Assembly: GCA_027605045.1 (NCBI GenBank)
Contig: JAQFWX010000040.1
Location: forward strand, 124,001 to 188,000
DNA: 64,000 bases
From: Phallus indusiatus
Taxonomy: Eukaryota; Basidiomycota; Agaricomycetes; Phallales; Phallaceae
Direction: 5' to 3'
Under the pieces are notes generated by a model. The model did no database searches. It saw nothing but the letters and a program-made list of their open reading frames with translations, and was not told the DNA's origin. Below, piece after piece: positions 32,935-46,053 of the stretch. The translations under genes and the position numbers were made by a program. Position 1 is the first letter of the stretch, and each line of letters begins with the position of its first letter.

Positions 32935-34307
32935 TGTTGTATAATTTGGGATGTATATCACTGGAAAAATTACCGTTGAACGCCACTGATACTCATGGTG
33001 ATCCAGTGGATCTACCCACTGAATATCAGTGGTTAGTCAGTGGTGTTCAGTGGTATTTTTCAACTGACGGTTAAGTAAATGGTCAGTCCGGCGGTTTCTT
33101 GGCTAGTGCACTTATCTGTTGTACGTTCACCTTCTTCGTTACTGTGTTATTAGAATTATATAATTGTGTTTTATATGTAATATTTACATATATACAAAAA
33201 AATGCTGATAATGACTATACCTACGTACAGATTACAATTGCCTCTGAACCGCACGCCCCGAACACCACGTCTTTGATACTAGCATTTCCTTCGTTCGCCT
33301 AGTGCTGCATCGACCAGTCGGATTGGTTTAGGACAATGCGATATACTATAGTGTGTCTGGAATAGCACTAATCATTAATGTGAAAGCAATCCTATCAGCG
33401 CTCCAAATCGCTTTTTATCATTCTGCCCTAACGGAGATTGTACTCGAAAATTTCGAGACTGGGCCCCCTACTCCTACTAAGAGGAAAGCTCTGATCATGA
33501 CAGGACTATGTTGAAAAAGAAGGGCCGGTCACCAAAAGAGCTGAGTGAGGCATCCGAGGTATATATCATTTTAGAGATGTATATGGTGAAAGAACCGTAC
33601 ATCCATTGTAAATACTAAGTCGTCGCTGGCTAATGCGCCGACCTAATACTATGTGATCTATCTCAAGAGGGAGAAAGACAATTTAATTCGAATAGAAATA
33701 TGAGGATTAAATACAACACGAAGCTAAAGTAACAAAAGAAGAGATAAAAGAAACGTGATGAAAGAAATATGAAAGAAACGGAAGTGTCCGTAAGGACAAA
33801 CGAATGTTGAAACAAACGAACGTCGTGGACAAAGGAGTCTAAAAGACTCCGCGACGCGCGCTAAAGACCTCGTGTAGGGAGCTACGCTTCCTTACACCAT
33901 TGTATATGATTCTCTTGTATATAATAGGCATCTCAGCTACAAGAAACTGTGAACGCTGCACCAGGCTGCACCCTACATGCAAGGGAGCTGGCGACCTCGG
34001 GCGCCTCTAGTTTAGCACTCCTTCAACACGTATATTCAATTCATGATCTCGCAGGTCTACTTCCCACAAACTTGAATTCATTGCAGTACAAAAAATTAAT
34101 TAGTAAACTATTATTGAAACAGACATATTCATTTTCCAAAAATACAACCGAACGTTAGGATAATAAATTTCATAATACACTTAAGTATCTAATCTATAAG
34201 ACACAAGTTCATGCTCCAACAAACGAGAGATCATTTATCGAAGAACGACAATCTCCAGATTCCCGGATCTATTTTTTTTTCATGTGCAATTTACACGTTT
34301 CGGGCTT
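32935..34307. other. Intergenic region
   Basis: No convincing gene. 32980-33065 holds repeated CAGTGG/CCACTGA motifs. 33775-33905 contains consecutive short inverted repeats (GTGTCC..GGACA, GGAGTCT..AGACTCC, GTGTAGGGAGC..GCTTCCTTACAC) like those in the Gypsy/LTR2 families and may be a decayed LTR. The remainder is AT-rich. Confidence 0.45.
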
Positions 34308-37300
34308 TTATGACGGTGGGGCTGGTGAGGGAGTAATATTAGAATGAGGTTGTACGGATGGGGGACGTGGCGACGAGATTTGTTGCTGCGGTGTCTGTGG
34401 TTGTTGTTGTGACGGCGATTGAGCATAAGCCATCTGAGCATTTGCAGCAGCGGCGGCGGCATGCATCTGTGGATTACTCTATATAATACAACCCCCGAAA
34501 AGAAAACATCTCAGCATCCACGGTAATGAATAAAAAAGAAAAGAAAAGTGCGTACCCAGTAAAGCTGAGACTGATACAGCCGTTTAATCTGTTCCTGTGT
34601 CAAACCACTATTATGCATATTCTGCATGGAGGCATGATGCAGAGCCTGTTGTTGCTGTTGATGATGCTGGTGTTGCTGCTGAAGCGCCGTCTGTCTCATC
34701 ATCTGCCCTACCATCTGTCCCGCCTGTAAAGGCAGCTGCGTAGACGTAGGTCTCGGAGGCTGGGATGGAACAGACGGCATCTGAGGTGTCGACCCCGGTC
34801 GCTGCTGATGTGCAATTTGCGGCATAGGCGGTCTTACCACCGGGACTGGGATTGGAGGAGTCCCACTACCGCCACCACCACCAGTATTCATCCCCATTAG
34901 ATTAACGTTCACATTGCCTGGCGTACCGAGACGAGGTGGTGTGATTTGTGCAATTCCGGAATGGTGAATTGTAGCTTGTGTAGGGATAGGCGATGAATGC
35001 GGATGCATAGCAGCATGGGATGGGGTCGTTCCGGGCATTACGTGCTGGGCAGCATTGGGAACACCGTTCGCTAGCGCGGCCATATTAGGCTGATGCTGTT
35101 GGTGCTGCTGCTGCTGCTGTTGTGGTTGCATTTGCGCTTGTTGTTGCGGGTGTAGCTGCTGAGGTTGTTGTGGCTGCTGTTGGGATTGGGGATGCGGTTG
35201 GGGTTGAGGCTGCGGTTGTTGCTGGGATGATTGTCCTAATTGCTGGACCTGTTGTTGGACAGGAGAACGTTGTGCTTGGGCCTGAGCCTGAGCTTGAGCT
35301 TGTTGCAGGTGCGCCTGGGCTTGAGCTTGAGCTTGTGCCAGTCGTGCTTGCTGCATTTGCATTTGGAATGCACGCTGCTGCTCGGGCGTAAACCGTGGTA
35401 AACTAGGAGCATTCAAATTCACTCCAGCAGGCATTTGAGGATTTGGCGGAACATTTGGAACAGGTAGATTACCAACGACGGCATTAGGGAGACGGGCAGC
35501 CTGTTGAGATATATTGACCTGAGGGTGATTAGGTCCGCGAACGTGAGGAACAGAGACAGGCTGAGCGGACTGCATCTTATTGGAACAAAATCAATATCAC
35601 GAGCCTGATATCATATAAATTAGGTCAAATATACCTGCTGCTGTTGTTGTTGTCGCAACTCCATCTGCCGTTTCCTCATGATATCTTCTTCCTGCTGCTT
35701 CCTACGTAATTGCTGCTCCTCAAACTCCCTCCGATCTTTTTCAGCTTTTAGTCGGCTCAATTCAGCAGGCGTCTTATGCGTCGGTTGCTTAAACGCATTG
35801 TGAGTCTCATGTATTTGCGGTTGCCTCCTATTCGGTACTAGTATGAGGTGTAAAAATTAAATCATTTCGAAAACGGCAGACAAACTAAAAGACATACTGA
35901 TCTGTTTCATTGCCGTTTCTCGCTTCTTGGCACTCTTTTTCATCGCTTCATGCATATGATTATGACGACGCCGCTTCCGAGACTCTGCTGGTTGACTAGG
36001 CAAAGTCAAGGACAACTGACCCACTGAGCGTTTGCGCGTCATTAACGCATTCAACACGGCTTGTCCATGAAGAGGAGTTTGCGTCGGGTTAGGAACATTA
36101 GGAATATCAGATACCGAAACTTCCGGAGTCGTAGGCACAGCGGGTGGTGTCAATAGTTTTCCTTCGTTCCACCGCAGATCCCACCGTACCATACAGTCCC
36201 AAGCGGTCCGCTGATCATTACTTATCGTAACTCGCGATGAATTGAACATATCCGCAATCAAACCCCAGTTGTTTGGATAACGTTCTGCAATGTCTTTCAA
36301 GAGTGAATCTTCCGAGTTACTCCAAGGCGTCTCGTTAACCCGCTTCTGGCCATCTTTAGGCATACGTGTACCCAAACTATACAGAGAAACTCCCGGAGGA
36401 CGAGTTCTCTGGGGTCCGAAGAGATCTACACGAAAAGTGATGAGCGTTCAGTTGACCGATCATTACACAGGACACTTACGATCAGGGGGCGGTTCTGCAG
36501 CTGCAGCTGCAGCAGTATCATCACTGGACACGACAATGTCTTCCAAATTAATCCACTTCCCATCGCGGTACCTCTTGGCGGGCTGCAATGCGCTAACCAA
36601 AAGTGGTCGATACTGCATAAAGGTAGACACGTTGACAACCTTTGACAATGTCGTCTCATCCACTCGAGTTAACTCTTCGATAATCTTTCTCTCTTTCTTT
36701 TCCGCTTTCTTGTCCGTCCGTGGTAGAACCGCCGTTTCGGCAAGCTCAGGAGATGGGAAAAGCGGTTGGTAAACCTGATAGTCGGAGAACAACTCGGGCA
36801 GATCCAAAGAAGTATGATCATCAAGAGTCGACAGAGATAAACCGGAACAGAGTTTTTCGATATCCAAGAATAATTCGTCCTCCGCGATGTTATGTAAAGA
36901 CGTTCGCACATGGGATTTCGCAGCATCCGTTACCGTCGTCCCTGGCAGTTTCTCAGGCGCAGAGGAAAGAGTAGGACCAGCAGATAAATCAGAAGAAAGA
37001 TTTTTAAGACCAATCTCCGTAGACGGTGGAGTTTCCACAGGGTTTTCCTGCGAAGATTCAGGAACTTGAATTGGTTGACTTTCTTCAGCGTCCACCGGAG
37101 GCGGTGGGGGTAAATCAAACACGGGCTCCACCTCTTCTTCTTCAACATCGACATCCATCTCTCCATCAGCATCATCCTCGCCATCAGCGTCCAAACTGTC
37201 TTGTTCAGCCTGATTTTTAGCCTCATCTATGTTCCTTTGCTCGCGTTGCCGTCTCAGGATAAGATCCGCCTCCTTCTCTACATCCAGCTCTTCGGTCGAC

Positions 37301-40300
37301 AGCCATGGCCCGTCAGGGGTTTGATTCGCCATATCTTCAACGCTTGGCAACTCAACTGTGCCCAGCGGTTTGTCCACAATATGATGCTGTTCGGTGGATT
37401 TTGCTCCTGCAGGTTCGACAGTCATGGCGATACTATCAATTCCTCCCTGAACGGCTGATCTGGGTACGCAGAGCATTTTTCGTTCCTCGGGCGTCGCGGA
37501 ATGCCACAACCGAATATCATGCGCTAAATTAAAAGCCACGGTTGTCTTCCATATTCTCTCTTCTCGAAAGTCGGTACTCATCCATTTCTACATATATATT
37601 TAGAAGAAAGAAAACTGGCGTTTTATCCTGAATTCTCACCATTTCATCAAGCATCCAGTCCCAATGACTCTTGCTAACTAGTGGTCCTTTCTGTTTTTTA
37701 GGCTGACGAAAGCTCCATCTCCCCTCTTGCTTCAGCCTTTCAATCCGTTCAAGGGTCCGCGATAACTTGAGCTCATTGTGTGCGACCTAAACAAACAAAA
37801 CGAGGTTATAGAACAAGTTCGCTACACATACTTTATCCAACATCACTTACACTCCACATTTTGGTCGTCAAAACCTTGCCTGTTCTCCGTACCATCTTGT
37901 GGGCCGCGTTTGCTCGAATATGGGCACCCCAACGACTGACCTCCCATGGCAACCAAGTCGCTCCCTTAGCCAATGAATCTTTTTTGTCCTTATTATTGTC
38001 CTCTTTCGCATCCTTCTCTCGCTCCCGGTCCCGTTTCCGAGCTAGTTTGGCCGGGTGAACTTTTCGAGCCAAAACAGCTGGCAAGTCCTCAGGCAACGCG
38101 ATCGAATTCACGTATGGTGTTAACATGGGGGACATCGGCATCGGGGGCAATGTCGTGTCAGGGAGCGTTTGCGCATCCAGTGCCAGCACACCACCCTTCT
38201 CGTCTTCATCATGATGCTCAGTAGACGTGGAATAATCAAACAGACTAGATTGAACGCCTGAAATTATAGTAGACGGAACAGCATCTACCAATAATGTCCG
38301 AATTTGGGATGGACGAGGTGACACGGGCGGGAAACGGAAAAGTAACTTTGGGGATATTGCGTTCAACGGAGTTTGGTCCCCCTCCATCTTGACATCAGTC
38401 TGATCAGCCAGGTCATCCCCCGACGCGGGTACTAATACCGATACTGGGGAAGGCAGCTCCGGCATGGTTTGTGAAACGTCAACGTCAACGTCATCCATAT
38501 CCACGTCGCCCTCAGGAGACGCCTCCCGTGATTCCATTACGGCAAGACTAACAGACGCTTCAATCGACTGGGGACGGTCAAAATCACGTTCCGAAACCTG
38601 TCGCGATACCGCGGTATCTTGAATGGACGGGGCGACGGATGCCTCGCGCTTTTCATCAGAAGCCGCAAACTCTTGAATCTCATCAAAGACAACGGACAGT
38701 TCACGACCTTCATCAACAAGTTCTTCCTGAGCGGTAACGACCTCATTAGCGTTTTCGTCGTCAACCTCCTCGACTTCAATTTCCAGCTCTTCCAGCTCGG
38801 CCTTTCTGAAATCGTCTTTGATACTGGGACTTTTGGTGGGAATACGCTGCGTCTTTAATGCGGGACTGTCTGTCAATACACGGCTGCGAGATCTTGTCAC
38901 ACGACCTGTATATACGATTTCTTCCTGTGCCTCGCCTGACTCCTGTGCTTCCTGTGCCTCGTCTATCTCCTGTGTTTCCTGTGTTTCCTGCGTTTCCTGC
39001 GTTTCCGGTACTTCTTGTGTTTCGTCAAGAGGCTGAACATCATCTTCGACGTCAACACGATCTCCAACTTGAGACGACGGAAGCTCGGGGACAATAGACG
39101 GAGATCTTGTCAATGACCCGGACGGACTGCGTGTAGGAGAATCAGTTTCGTTAGGAGAAGGTATTAAACCCATTGGCCTTAAGAGAGGAATTTGTGCGTC
39201 TTCAATTGGGGAAGGGATGCCCTCCTCTACGTAATCATCAAAGGCTTGAACAACATTGGTAGGTCTAGAGTTATTCGTCTCTTGAGCCTCGGGTGGTGGA
39301 GGAGGCGGAGTTGGAGGGGACTCCTTGTCAAGAACTGTTTCTTCTACGACGGGAACTTCTTCAACTGTTTCTTCTTGAATTTGATCTTCTTGAACCATCT
39401 CTTCCTGCGCTACTTCTTCTTGAGCCACTTCCTCTTGAGCTGGAGCTTCCAAAACCTCAGGCAAGACCGAAACGACCTCCTCTCGAGCCTCTTCTTCTAC
39501 ATGCTCCTCAACGTCAGAAACGCTCTTCTCAACAGCAGCAACATCAGTATTCATATCAGCGTCATATTTAATGTCCTGTTCTTCCTCCATGAAATCAATA
39601 TCCATCTCAGCTTCTTGCTGCGTTTGATCCACAACCTCAGAGGGAAGTACGGCTGCCTCCTCGACCTCTTCAATCGTAGTAGCCGTAGTCTCCTCAACAG
39701 GCTCTTCAGTTACAGGAGAAACAGCAGCCACGACCTCAGGAGAAACGCCACGCGAAACTGCATGTGTCTTCAAGTCGCGATCGGGACTTTCCCGCAGATC
39801 GGGTTCGGCAACAACGGATTGAGAAACAGCCTTCTCTTCATCTTCATCGCCGTCGCTTTTGACAGCAATTGCCTCCGTTTCTTCGGGACTTGACATCTCG
39901 GATGACACCATAAGTGGAGAAGAATGGTCCACCTCGTGCACTGGTGGCGGTGACCTCACATTATCGGAAACAGTTTGAACAATTACCGTTGGTTCATCTG
40001 CGTCCTCAATCTCGATCGCGTCTTCTTCCTGTCCCTCCACTATTACTTCTTGCATCGCGTCGTCCGGAGGGGAAGAAGGAGGTAGAGAATTAACAGCTGT
40101 CTCTTGAACCACCGTTTCGTCAATAGTAACCGTTTCTGACAAGGGGGGTTGCACATCCTCCGCATTAGGTTCTACAGTTTCCTCTTCGATAGCATCATCC
40201 TTTACAGGAATCTCAGGAACCTGAGTTTCGGGCGATGGTTCAGGCGAGGACGGAATTAATACCTCCTGCCGAGGAGCGGCGTCGCTTGCTAGGTCCGACA

Positions 40301-41223
40301 AACGATCCACATCTTGTGATTCGTCATATGGCAACTCGAGAACCGGCTTTGCAGACGGAGAGCGGGAGGGTGAGGCGGAAAGAGAAGGTGAGGATGGAGG
40401 TGAAGGTGAGGGCGGTGGTAGTGGCGAAGAGGGCGGGAGAGGTGAGACTGAAGGAGGTGAACGAGGCGGTGAAGGAAGAGGGACAGAAGGTGAAGGAGGG
40501 CGTGGAGGAGAACGCGAGGGAGAACGAGCAGGAGAACGTGGTGGAGAGGGTGGGAGAGCGTGTACTGGCGAATGAGGTGGATGAGGGGAAGACTCAGGAA
40601 CGGTTGGTGCAGGAGGTAAATGTTCAGGCGAACGGGGTAGGGGTGACTGAGCAGGCGAATCAGGAGCTGGAGAACGAACTGGAGGCGGAGAAAGATGAGA
40701 CGGAGAGACCGCTGAAGGAGAAAGGGAAGGAGGACGAGAAGCGAGAGCTGCAGGCGGCGAGACGGGTGCTGAAGGCACTAACGGCTCGGACGGAGCAGGT
40801 TGTGGTGATCCAGCTAAGGCGGCGCGTTCCGAGGGTAGAGAAGACGGCTCTGGTTCTGGTTCATGAGAAAGCGAAACTGCCGACGACTCATCAGACATGG
40901 GCCAGTCTGGTAAGTCGCCGATACCGCCATGTTCGTACAATTCCACAAATGCATTGCACCCAGCATCGTCTTCCTCTGGAGCTAAATTCTCGTCCGCAGT
41001 GGACGCATGCAGCAGATCTCCCAAAGAATCACGAAATTTAAGGAGCTGATATAGCTCTTTCAGCTTCTCTTTCTTAGCTGATAATATTTCCCTAAGGTAA
41101 CCAGTATTTATTTACGTCAGTAAAGTCCTCAGTTACACATGAAAATGCATACTGTAATTGGTTTAACCGTGCTTGCAGGAGCTGATTTCTCTGGGTTTCG
41201 ATGGCGGTCAACCCATTTTGCAT
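34308..41223 (-). CDS. Eaf1/Vid21-like scaffold subunit of the NuA4 histone acetyltransferase
   Basis: Multi-exon minus-strand gene. Start ATG 41223 ([17 protein letters not shown]), stop 34308-34310. Order: short coiled N-terminus; a very long Ser/Pro then Glu/Val-rich region of about 900 residues ([17 protein letters not shown] at about 40490-40540, VAQEE and QET repeats near 39400 and 38980); basic segment [19 protein letters not shown]; an HSA domain spread over three exons ([40 protein letters not shown] and [30 protein letters not shown] at about 37570); acidic linker; SANT/Myb domain ([20 protein letters not shown]...[11 protein letters not shown], about 36200-36340); a charged coiled coil; and a Gln/Pro/Ala-rich C-terminus (34500-35575). 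HSA binds actin/actin-related proteins and SANT binds histone tails. This order is that of Eaf1/Vid21 (p400/Domino relatives without the ATPase). At roughly 2,000 residues it is about twice the yeast length. Confidence 0.88.
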
Positions 41224-41770
41224 GTCAAATTAATCCTTTTCAAGGCACTAATAGTATCGAAATAAGATTACAAGGTTGAAACGAGAAGAAGGAAGGACGT
41301 GGTCAACAGGCAAGATGGAAATGTTTTGACTCCGCGGCGGGGATTTCCTACTCCGCTCGATAATCTTGCCCCGTTTCGAAGTTGTCAAAAACATCGAATT
41401 CAGCGGCTTTTTGTTCATTATACGACGATAATTAATCTGTCTCATTTGGAGGGATTTAGTTGAATGTTTCGGAGAGATTCCATAGTACTAGTTTGCGTTG
41501 ACAAGGCTGGAAAGCCGAAACGTCAAACAACAAACGTTAATAAAGTGTTCGGCAAAAAACTTCTCGATTCAAAATCACTACAGCGTACATATCTTATCAG
41601 TCGAAACGTCACTGAACAAATTGCTATTTCAGCTCCGAAGTCTGCGTTGAATTCACTCACTCACAGTAGAGTATGATTGATTACGTAACAATCCATTATG
41701 CAAACACCACCATTGGTCGAATGACAATATCTTCCCCACCGTCCTCGTCTGTTTCATACCCTCCGCCACG
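41224..41770. promoter_or_regulatory. Divergent intergenic region between eaf1-like and ferrochelatase genes
   Basis: A 547-bp head-to-head spacer that must hold both promoters. A 70-codon frame at 41464-41676 has no recognisable homology and is probably chance. No TATA box is obvious. Confidence 0.4.
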
Positions 41771-43220
41771 ATGTCAGTCATAAAGAATGTAGCGAGGATG
41801 CCTATTAGACGTATGGCAACGCTCAGCCAGTCGAATACCAAAGGGTAAGGTCTCCAGGCTTGCGTCTTCTCATTCTTTGGGGCTATTCATAATACGCATG
41901 ACTGACGTGTCATTAGCCCAACAGGTCAGAAACAGTTCTTTTCGAATATCTTTATCACTAAAATCATGCAGGGATTGTCATGCTCAACATGGGAGGACCG
42001 ACCACGGTAAATCAGCATTGCGTAAAAAAAGAAAGATCGTCACGACTAACCAATTGCGTTCAAACTTTGGTCAGGTGCCTGAAGTCCACGACTTCCTTCG
42101 TCGTCTGTTTTCAGACGGTGACCTGATACCCCTCCCATTTCAACGTATTATAGCTCCGCTTATTGCCAAGCGACGGACTCCTCAAATAGAAAAGCAGTAT
42201 ACAGACATCGGTGGAGGATCGCCCATTCTCAAGTATACACAGATTCAGGGAGAGAAGATGTGTGAATTATTAGACGAACTTTCCCCTTCAACCGCTCCAC
42301 ATAAGAGTTATGTTGCCTTTCGATACGCTCGTCCGCTCACAGAAGAGGCTGTTACTCAAATGCGGGCCGACGGCGTTACACGTGCGGTGGCATTTACTCA
42401 ATACCCGCAATACAGTTGCAGTACCACAGGAAGCAGTCTCAACGAACTTTACAGGCTAGGCAAAAAAGGCGAGATAGGAAATATACAATGGAGTGTTGTC
42501 GACCGTTGGGGTACCCACCCGGGTTTCGTTGAGGTAAAAAAAACGAATACTGGCTGCGAGATAGTTTCAACTCAAAAAATCATTTAGGCTGTCGCACAAA
42601 ACATTGAAAAGTCTCTTCAAAATTTCCCGCCGGAGCGCCGCTCATCTGTAGTATTGCTGTTTTCCGCCCATTCTCTTCCGATGTCAGTTGTCAATCGGGG
42701 AGATCCGTATGTACTTGAAGTATCTGCTTCTGTGTCGGCCGTCATGCACCGCCTTGGAAACAAAAACCCGTATCGCTTAGTCTGGCAAAGTCAAGTTGGA
42801 CCTTCCGCGTGGATGGGAATGCAGACACGAGAAGCCGTCCATGGTCTAGCTCGCTTGGGCAAGAAAGATGTCGTTTTAATCCCCATTGCATTCACAAGCG
42901 ACCATATTGAAACCCTGTTTGAGCTGGATCTAGAATATGTCAAAGAAGGTCGGGAGGTAAAGTTTTTTTTTCATCTCCTTTCCGCTCGCACTTGTGTTTT
43001 AAATCTTTTACAACAGCTTGGCATGGAAGTCCATCGCTCTGAATCTCTGAATGAGTCTCCGGTATTCATCAGAGCACTTGCCGATATTGCAGCACAGCAT
43101 CTAAAGGAAATCACTTCTGGCGCACCTTCCACAAGCGTTCAACTGGGTCTTCGATGCCCCGGTTGCTCCAATGACACCTGTGGACAGCAGAAAGCATGGT
43201 TCGCAAGAGGAGGTCAATAG
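41771..43220 (+). CDS. Ferrochelatase (protoporphyrin ferrochelatase)
   Basis: Inserts Fe2+ into protoporphyrin IX at the matrix side of the inner mitochondrial membrane, the last haem step. Six exons: 41771-41844 (basic leader MSVIKNVARMPIRRMATLSQ, likely mitochondrial targeting), an 8-nt microexon 41917-41924, 41972-42006, 42075-42533, 42588-42956, 43017-43220. Conserved blocks: GIVMLNMGGPTT, QYTDIGGGSPI, FTQYPQYSCSTTGSS, and LLFSAHSLPM with the catalytic His, SQVGPSAWMGMQT, PIAFTSDHIETLFELDLEY. The [2Fe-2S] ligands of fungal/animal enzymes are visible: the Cys of QYSCSTTG and the C-terminal CPGCSNDTC. Convergent with HTD2, with an 80-bp gap. Confidence 0.95.
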
Positions 43221-43300
43221 AATTTTGTATATACGATACAGAAGTTTCTTTTCTTGGTAAAATTAAATTATGGGTGTCTACAAACAGGGAAAGTCCGATT

Positions 43301-44455
43301 TCATTCTTTCAACCAGACTTGACCTTTCATTCCTACGATATTCTCATCAGACTGTGCCCAAATTCTGGCTTCTTTCTCGTTAACCCATTTACCCCCTATC
43401 GTGATACGCTCGTTGACAAACAGGGGATTAGTTGCTCGATATTCAAATCTATCGATGCGTAAGTTTCGAGGTCTATTGTTCTCAATAACCTCCAAAAGCA
43501 TTAAAGCGGTCATGGGTCCGTGCACAAGTCGTTCTAATGAACAAATTGGATAATTAGCGAAGGAGAAAGAATGTTAATGTAAATGCAGGACCTTCTAAAC
43601 CTTCAACGGTTTGTGCATAATTTCTATCGAGATGAATTCGATGGGCATTGAATGTTAATGCCGAAAATCGAAAGAGCGTCGTATCGGTAGGGACATAAGA
43701 AAAAGAGAAGTCTGCTTCGGGTATTTCCTCGGCTAATACAAATAAAGCAAATTAAAACCACGCGAGGAGAAATGATATTTTTTCGATAAGGAGCAAAATT
43801 AGAATAACGCACCTTTCCGAGATCTCGGTTTATTTGAGATGGGAATATACACATGTGAACGTGTTTCAATAATACAGGGTGTTTGCGCCCGGGTTGATTT
43901 GAATCCGGATCCTTCTTCATTCAAGGAACTGAAGGCAATATCTTGTTCCACGACGATCATTGGACTTTCAGAGTCTAGCCTTTTAACTTGAATATTCTTT
44001 ACGTTCCTTTCCGCAATAACCTCGTCGCCAAGATACAGCGGATGTAAGAACCGAAAACTTCCACCAGCCCACATCCGACGCACAAATGGCTCAGGAGCGG
44101 GACAAACGCTTATTGTGGCATCTGATTCCAGATCCCGTTCAGGCGCGACAGGGTTACAGAAAATAAGAGAATGGCCGGGCGAGAGTTCGGTTCCTTTTCG
44201 TAGTGTTTCCTGAGTTTGCCGGTGAGCTGGGAGAAGTATTCTACCATCAAGGCTTGGTAAAGTGGAATATAACTCTTCAATTCGACGAACGCTAAGCTGG
44301 TCAAACAAGGTTGGCTGTTTGACAGGAAATTCGTGTCTGGAAAGCCAAGACGTGAGGTTATCTCTTTCCGTGGAAGATAATAATCGCTTTTGAGAAATTA
44401 TTGTCAGCGTTCCGTGGGTTTTCGAGATGCGTGTCAGTCTGGATATTGTCAGCAT
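43301..44455 (-). CDS. Mitochondrial 3-hydroxyacyl-thioester dehydratase type 2 (HTD2-like)
   Basis: Dehydrates 3-hydroxyacyl-ACP in mitochondrial type II fatty-acid synthesis, which supplies lipoate. Three exons: 44455-43813, 43732-43592, about 43533-43301. Start ATG 44455 is preferred over in-frame upstream codons because it gives a typical mitochondrial presequence (MLTISRLTRISKTHGTLTII). The N-terminal half carries AGGSFRFLHPLYLGDEV and the second half the hot-dog hydratase motif LTFNAHRIHLDR with the catalytic Asn/His region, followed by VHGPMTALMLLE. The C-terminus ends near VGMKGQVWLKE. Confidence 0.88.
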
Positions 44456-45457
44456 CGTCAGGGTAATTGACGGATTTGCGTACGACTTACCAGACTGGCC
44501 TTCGGGCTGCTGTGACGGACATCCCGCGTCCCGGAAGCTAAATTTAGAACAATCACATGGGCGCTTGCTACTTTGGCTTTGCTCAATCCTCCGAGTCATA
44601 CGTATCATGAACTCCAAACTTACAAAACTTTCATTTCTTTATTTATTGAATCTAACAATACGAAGAAGAATCCGTAATACACGTAGCATCAGAGTTTATT
44701 TGGACAATACATTTCTTCAGCATCATCTTCATAACGTGGTCTTCATTCAATCTTCATTTCACTATGACTGTTCTAGCGCATCAGTCCTTTTTTTCAAACG
44801 GACTTTACGTTGACTAAAAATGATATAGATTCTTCTCTGTAGCTTGGCATCTTATTCATTCATTGAGAAGAGTCTCCCGCACATTACATGCAATTTCCCT
44901 AAAAGCAATCTTTGGTTTAAGCTGCGATGATTGGAAATATATAGCTATTGGCAATAGCTCTCTATTGTTTGCTTCTCATACAAGTTTGATGTTCGTAATA
45001 ATCCGACTTCTTAGGTCTTGCAGATATTGCAGATTCCATTTTTCTGGGTAATAGCTTATTCCGTGCACATTAACTTCTCAAACATCATACAGTCATTTGA
45101 CACCGGTTCAACCATAAATCCAATTTCATTTTTTTCCAATCATGAACTTTTACAAAGTCAGTTCTTTGGAGGATGATTCGACTTTGACACTAATCCGTCG
45201 GCTGTCCGCCAGGCATCCGTTCGGACTCGTGGAGGACATCACCTTCTCGTGTGAACTTGTTGTTCCATAATCCCCCAAAGTCATTCAGAGAAAACTCAAT
45301 GTAGGTACCCTGTTGAGATTAACGCCTCTAGAAAATTAGTCGTCAGATTAGTCGCCAGGATCCCTCTGAAATTTCTATAAAACGATCCACTGGTTCGACT
45401 GTTTTCTCTCAGACTTCAGTCTTGTATCTTCAAGCTTCAAGTACCAGAACTACTCAG
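44456..45457. other. Intergenic region upstream of the hydrophobin gene
   Basis: About 1 kb, AT-rich, with no gene recognised. It must hold the HTD2 and hydrophobin promoters. Confidence 0.5.
45376..45382 (+). promoter_or_regulatory. TATA box of the hydrophobin gene
   Basis: TATAAAA 76 bp before the start codon, followed by a CT-rich stretch (GTTTTCTCTCAGACTTCAGTC), the usual layout of strongly expressed basidiomycete promoters. Confidence 0.65.
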
Positions 45458-46053
45458 ATGTTTTTCAAATCAGCCGTAGCGATAGCTTCCTTGAGCCTTG
45501 TCCTCGCCAATCCCATTGTCGAATACGGCTCTGGACCTGGACCGGCTGGACCTGCTCCTGCTCCCGTTCCTCCCCCTGCTCCAGCTCCTCAGCCAACTAC
45601 CGTGTACGTATGAGGCAGCTTTATTTCATATATGAATCTGACATACGGCATGCTCGCGTTATTGTTACAGGAGCCAATGCAACACCGGAAGCCTCCAATG
45701 CTGCACCAGTGCCTCCACCACCTCTAACCCAGCTACCTCCGACCTTCTGGATTTAATCGGCGTTGTTGTGCAAGGTGTCGGTGTTCCCGTTGGATTGGGA
45801 TGCACTCCCATCTCGGTCATCGGTGTTGCGTCCGGTACTTCCTGGTATGTTGGGGGTTTCTCTTACTAAATGATTATTTGCACAATGGTTTACACTTTTG
45901 TCAAGTTCCCAAGCTCCTCTTTGCTGCAACCAAGTTGAAGGTCCTTCAGACTTTTTGGTAAGTATCGCTTTGGAGAATACGCATTTTTTAACGCCAATTC
46001 TCATCCTTTTTTCAAAAAAGGTCGGCATCAATTGCAGCCCCATTACCCTTTAA
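45458..46053 (+). CDS. Class I hydrophobin
   Basis: Small secreted amphipathic protein that self-assembles at air-water interfaces on hyphae and fruit bodies. Four exons: 45458-45603, 45671-45844, 45906-45957, 46021-46053. Signal peptide MFFKSAVAIASLSLVLA, then a Gly/Pro/Ala linker. The eight-Cys pattern is complete: QCNTGSLQCC, a Cys in GCTPISVIG, APLCC preceded by a Cys completed across an intron, and INCSPI. The long loop between the third and fourth Cys marks class I. The start at 45458 is preferred because it places the signal peptide at the N-terminus. Confidence 0.93.

Noticed and set aside
41464..41676. 70-codon frame between the eaf1-like and ferrochelatase genes
   Set aside because: Short and unrecognised, and it lies in the divergent promoter region.
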